From CAYXPG01 sp964564845 (GTDB lineage Bacteria > Planctomycetota > Phycisphaerae > Sedimentisphaerales > Anaerobacaceae), in assembly GCA_964564845.1 (NCBI GenBank), contig CAZMCN010000084.1:1-9206 (forward strand): a stretch of 9,206 bases of DNA, in the 5' to 3' direction. The translations under genes and the position numbers were made by a program. The notes under the pieces were generated by a model, which saw only the letters and a list, made by a program, of their open reading frames with translations, did not search any database and had not been told where the DNA came from. Positions 6,980 to 9,206 of the stretch are shown one piece after another (the first letter of the stretch is position 1; each line of letters starts with the position of its first letter).

Positions 6980-7280
6980 TTTGGAGCTCCTTCCAAAAAA
7001 AGCTTGATTTCGACAAAATCCTGAGTGTGAGAATATACTTAAATACACAAACTGACCGGTTGACTGGAAAGACTTTATATAAGTCATTGTAAAAGAAAAA
7101 GTTAAAATAGTTGCCGATGTGGTCGGCTTCAAAGAACCAGATACGAAATACGAGCGACCTGCCGAGCCAAGTGCTCGTCACGGCTGGCGAACGACGCTCA
7201 AACTGACCCGTTTCGAAAAAACGGTCAGTTTGAGTAAATAGTTTTTTGTCTGTATTCCGGATAGCCCTCATCCATTCGAT
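6980..7280. other. Intergenic region between folC and the secreted protein gene
   Basis: The 301 bases hold the ribosome binding site of the downstream gene (6987-6992), CAAACTGACCG at 7048-7058, a GACTT/AAGTC inverted pair around TATAT (7071-7085) that could be an operator, a small CGAGC/GCTCG pair (7163-7177), and the strong hairpin at 7197-7234. A 118-codon minus-strand frame (6915-7271) crosses all of these and runs into the signal peptide region of the next gene in another frame; I reject it. I find no promoter that I would defend for the secreted protein gene. Confidence 0.5.
7197..7234. repeat. Strong near-perfect hairpin downstream of folC
   Basis: CTCAAACTGA (7197-7206) pairs perfectly with TCAGTTTGAG (7225-7234). 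After one unpaired C (7207), CCGTTT (7208-7213) pairs with AAACGG (7219-7224), closing a CGAAA loop: 16 pairs with a single bulge. It begins 46 bases after the folC stop codon. Reading in the folC direction no T-run follows, so it is not a classical intrinsic terminator there. On the plus strand, GTTTTTT comes eight bases after the stem, but no plus-strand gene precedes it. It may protect the folC mRNA 3' end or act as a factor-assisted terminator. Confidence 0.6.
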
Positions 7281-8705
7281 TTACATCTTTTGCTCGCTCT
7301 GGAACAGTCCTTTGGCCTGGCCGATGAGATAGAAACTGCCGGTAATACAAATCAGGTCTTCTTTTCCAACGGCATTTTTTGCAAGCCGAAGAGCCTCGCC
7401 TAAACCATTGGCATTCTGGCACATCTTGCCGCAAATTTCAGTGTACATATCAGCCAAATCCTGGGGAGAGACCGCCTTGGCAGAGTTGCTGCGCGTAAAT
7501 ATCACCTTATCAGCCCCATACTGCAATGTACGCAGCATCCCTTCCACGTCCTTGTCGCTGTTGCAGCCGAAAATCACCACCATCGAATCGTAAGGAATAT
7601 TCTGACCTATCGCATATATCAGGGCTTTGATGCTTTCTGCGTTGTGAGCGGCGTCTATCATAATTCGAGGGTCTTCGCAGATTACTTCCATTCTGCCCTG
7701 CAAGAAGGTATTTTTTAATCCCTCAGTGGCTTTTTCATTGTCTATTTCATAACCGCCCGATTTTAGTTTATCCAGCATAGCCAAAGCAAGACCACAGTTA
7801 ATGGCCTGATGTCTGCCGTATAAAGGCACCTTCAGATGCTCAAATTTACTGGTCGGCGTTGTCAGGCAGATTCGCGTGTGCGGCCCATGCTCTCTGGAGG
7901 TTTCAAACCGATATGAAAAATCAATATCGCCGCCGGTTACGCTCAACGGCGCTTTGACAGCCAAAGCCTGTGATTTCAAAACGTACATTGCCTCCGGCTC
8001 CTGTTTGACAGTAACAATCGGCACACCACTCTTAAAAACACCTGCCTTTTCTTTTGCTATGCTGTCAAGAGAATCCCCCAGCAGATTCTGGTGGTCAAGA
8101 CTGAGACTGGTTATGCCTATCACTTCGGGCTTGATAAGGTTGGTGCTGTCCAGTCTGCCGCCTAAACCGGCTTCTATTACAGCAATATCCACCTGCGAAT
8201 CGGCAAAATGCATAAAGGCCATAGCCGTAATAATCTCAAAGAAAGTGGGCGGGTCGGTCTTTGATATCTTCTCCACCGGCGAATAAATACGATTCAGCAA
8301 ACCAAACATTTGAGACTCAGTAATCATTTTTGAATCGACCACTATCCGCTCGTGCAGACTCACTACGTGCGGGGAAGTATATAGACCAACAGAATAATCA
8401 TTTGATTCAAGCATCTTGGCCAGCATAGTGGCTGTAGAGCCTTTTCCTTTTGTGCCGGCTATATGAACTGTAGCGACTTTAAGGTGAGGATTACCAACCA
8501 ACCCCAGCAGCTTTTTCATCCTGTCGAGATTAAAAGTCGTAACATTATAGCGCAGACGCTTCTGCCTTTCGTAGTCGGTCCTGTCAAAAAGGTAACCAAT
8601 CGCCTCTTTATAACTCCTGAAGGCCTTTTTGCTCTTGGCCCTGGCGACTTTCGAAAAGCTCTTTTGCGTCCGTTTCTTTCTGGATGTCTTTACGGATTTA
8701 ACCAT
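7281..8705 (-). CDS. folC: Bifunctional folylpolyglutamate synthase/dihydrofolate synthase
   Basis: FolC adds glutamate to dihydropteroate and to reduced folates with ATP, in the cytoplasm, making the retained folate cofactors. The 474-residue protein has the Mur-ligase-like fold: P-loop GTKGKGS (84-90), YTSPH (109-113), EAGLGGRLDSTN (178-189), the SLDH metal-site segment (202-205), KEKAGVFKSGVPIVT (218-232), YGRHQAIN (296-303), and the second-domain DAAHN (351-355), where the family usually has DGAHN. Length is close to the usual 420-450 except for about 30 extra, very basic N-terminal residues (many Lys/Arg) ahead of the conserved SYKEAIGYL start. No ATG, GTG or TTG occurs in that stretch to allow a shorter protein, so ATG 8705 is the best start. 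Only AAGG three bases before the ATG resembles a binding site, and a strong promoter lies nine bases upstream, which implies a nearly leaderless mRNA. Confidence 0.95.
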   Translation of the reverse strand: MVKSVKTSRKKRTQKSFSKVARAKSKKAFRSYKEAIGYLFDRTDYERQKRLRYNVTTFNLDRMKKLLGLVGNPHLKVATVHIAGTKGKGSTATMLAKMLESNDYSVGLYTSPHVVSLHERIVVDSKMITESQMFGLLNRIYSPVEKISKTDPPTFFEIITAMAFMHFADSQVDIAVIEAGLGGRLDSTNLIKPEVIGITSLSLDHQNLLGDSLDSIAKEKAGVFKSGVPIVTVKQEPEAMYVLKSQALAVKAPLSVTGGDIDFSYRFETSREHGPHTRICLTTPTSKFEHLKVPLYGRHQAINCGLALAMLDKLKSGGYEIDNEKATEGLKNTFLQGRMEVICEDPRIMIDAAHNAESIKALIYAIGQNIPYDSMVVIFGCNSDKDVEGMLRTLQYGADKVIFTRSNSAKAVSPQDLADMYTEICGKMCQNANGLGEALRLAKNAVGKEDLICITGSFYLIGQAKGLFQSEQKM

Positions 8706-8714
8706 AAACCTTTT

Positions 8715-8742
8715 ATTATAACACTAAAACCTAAAAAGTCAA
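8715..8742 (-). promoter_or_regulatory. Sigma70-like promoter of folC
   Basis: On the minus strand, TTGACT (8742-8737), 16 bases, then a consensus TATAAT (8720-8715). This is 11 of 12 consensus positions, with only the last -35 base differing. The -10 ends nine bases before the folC ATG, so transcription should begin about 1-4 bases upstream of the start codon. Confidence 0.6.
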
Positions 8743-9110
8743 CATCCACAAACCCAAAACCCACGAAAAACAGATAGGCTACATCCAATTATACGACTTA
8801 AGCTCTTGCTAACACAAAACTTATAAAAAATTCAAGCAGCAGCTATTATATTTCAACGCTTCTATCTTCTATAAGCAAAACTGAACATACAACCATTTTC
8901 TCTAATAATGCAGCGGTTTTAAGCCTAATCTCTTTGTTAATACGCTTTATTACGCCCTTTGTGCGGCTTCTGATAAGGTAAACTTCGATAAGGTATTGCA
9001 AAAAAAGCATTAGGGCAGATTTTTGGAAAAAGCAGGCCGTCATTAAGTTAGATGAAAGTTTGGCCGCTGGTGCCTGCAATGGCAAAATGTGGTTCAGATG
9101 GAGATAATCA
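8743..9110. other. Intergenic region between folC and the DUF503 gene
   Basis: These 368 bases separate divergent genes. Apart from the folC promoter at its left edge and the GGAG (9100-9103) serving the right-hand gene, I see only short A/T-rich sequence, a tandem CTTCTAT pair (8859-8872) and a 9-bp direct repeat GATAAGGTA (8972-8980 and 8987-8995). A 113-codon minus-strand frame (8846-9187) runs antisense into the DUF503 gene and is rejected. No defensible plus-strand promoter was found. Confidence 0.45.
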
Positions 9111-9206
9111 ATGATAGTCGGTGTGCTGACGGCACAAATGCATATGCAGGAGACAGCTTCGCTTAAGGAAAAGAGAAGCATTGTCAAGAGTTTAATCGGT
9201 CGGCTG
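9111..9206 (+). CDS. DUF503 (YlxP-like) protein, N-terminal 32 residues only
   Basis: From ATG 9111 the frame is open to the window end and reads MIVGVLTAQMHM, then SLKEKRSIVKSLIGRL. This is the recognisable start of the DUF503 family, small proteins of about 90-100 residues: a hydrophobic first strand MI[IV]GVL followed by SLK[ED]KR..VKS..... GGAG (9100-9103) is seven bases before the ATG, which supports the start. In many bacteria the gene lies among translation genes such as infB and rbfA, and B. subtilis YlxP has been linked to ribosome assembly; this context is outside the window, so the role here is inferred only. About two thirds of the protein is missing at the right edge. It is divergent from folC. 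Confidence 0.85.
   Translation, partial: MIVGVLTAQMHMQETASLKEKRSIVKSLIGRL

Noticed and set aside
6980..7132. 51-codon upstream extension of the secreted protein gene
   Set aside because: The extension has no motif; the ATG at 6979 has AAGGAG at ideal spacing and begins exactly at a signal peptide.
6915..7271. 118-codon minus-strand frame across the folC downstream region
   Set aside because: It covers the hairpin and the ribosome binding site of the next gene, runs into that gene out of frame, and shows no domain features.
8972..8995. GATAAGGTA direct repeat (two copies, 15-base period)
   Set aside because: Two short copies could be an operator pair, but no promoter lies beside them and chance is plausible.
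8982..9107. 41-codon plus-strand open stretch ending three bases before the DUF503 ATG, which looked like the tail of an upstream gene
   Set aside because: It contains no usable start codon until near its end, the sequence upstream shows no coding frame to join by frameshift, and the peptide matches nothing I recognise.
8846..9187. 113-codon minus-strand frame at the right end
   Set aside because: It is antisense to the DUF503 start, which has a ribosome binding site and a recognisable family N-terminus; the antisense protein shows no motif.

Overview
The window most resembles a chromosomal segment from a planctomycete, probably of the Phycisphaerae/Sedimentisphaerales type. This is inferred from two things: the characteristic tail of a LamG-containing surface protein (a conserved Trp/Cys segment followed by a degenerate dockerin-like pair ending in RWLTGL), and a secreted protein carrying a biotin-protein-ligase-N (BPL_N, glutamine-amidotransferase-like) domain. 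No marker gene proves the assignment. Base composition is moderate, codon use looks even between genes, and there is no phage, integron, CRISPR or transposase gene.

Left part (1-1610): the 3' end of a LamG/dockerin-like secreted protein is followed by a short repeat element. The element has 9-bp inverted arms and is bracketed by an 11-bp direct repeat. Fused directly to it is the C-terminal half of a YkvI-like membrane protein, which I read as a 5'-truncated remnant. Convergent to this is a small coiled-coil lipoprotein gene with a strong ribosome binding site and a good promoter.

Middle (1611-4925): a 333-base gap holds divergent promoter-like sequences, then a tRNA-Arg(UCU) gene. After it come a soluble four-PAS sensor histidine kinase and a FixJ-type response regulator, overlapping by 17 bases and certainly one operon. 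The kinase has no membrane segments, so it should read an internal signal. Its first PAS domain has a three-cysteine motif and its ATP-binding G1 box is unusual. No target gene of the regulator is adjacent and obvious.

Right part (5108-9206): on the minus strand lie folC (folylpolyglutamate/dihydrofolate synthase), 301 bases of intergenic sequence with a very strong hairpin, and a secreted two-part protein with a propeller-like N-terminal half and a BPL_N/class I amidotransferase-like C-terminal half. The folC promoter sits so close to its ATG that the mRNA should be almost leaderless. At the right edge, on the plus strand, the first 32 codons of a DUF503 (YlxP-like) protein run out of the window.

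Apart from the kinase-regulator pair, the genes do not form one pathway. The best leads are the repeat-associated truncated membrane gene, the secreted propeller-BPL_N fusion, the cysteine-bearing PAS kinase, the intergenic hairpin, and the near-leaderless folC start. I see no convincing wholly new multi-gene system.
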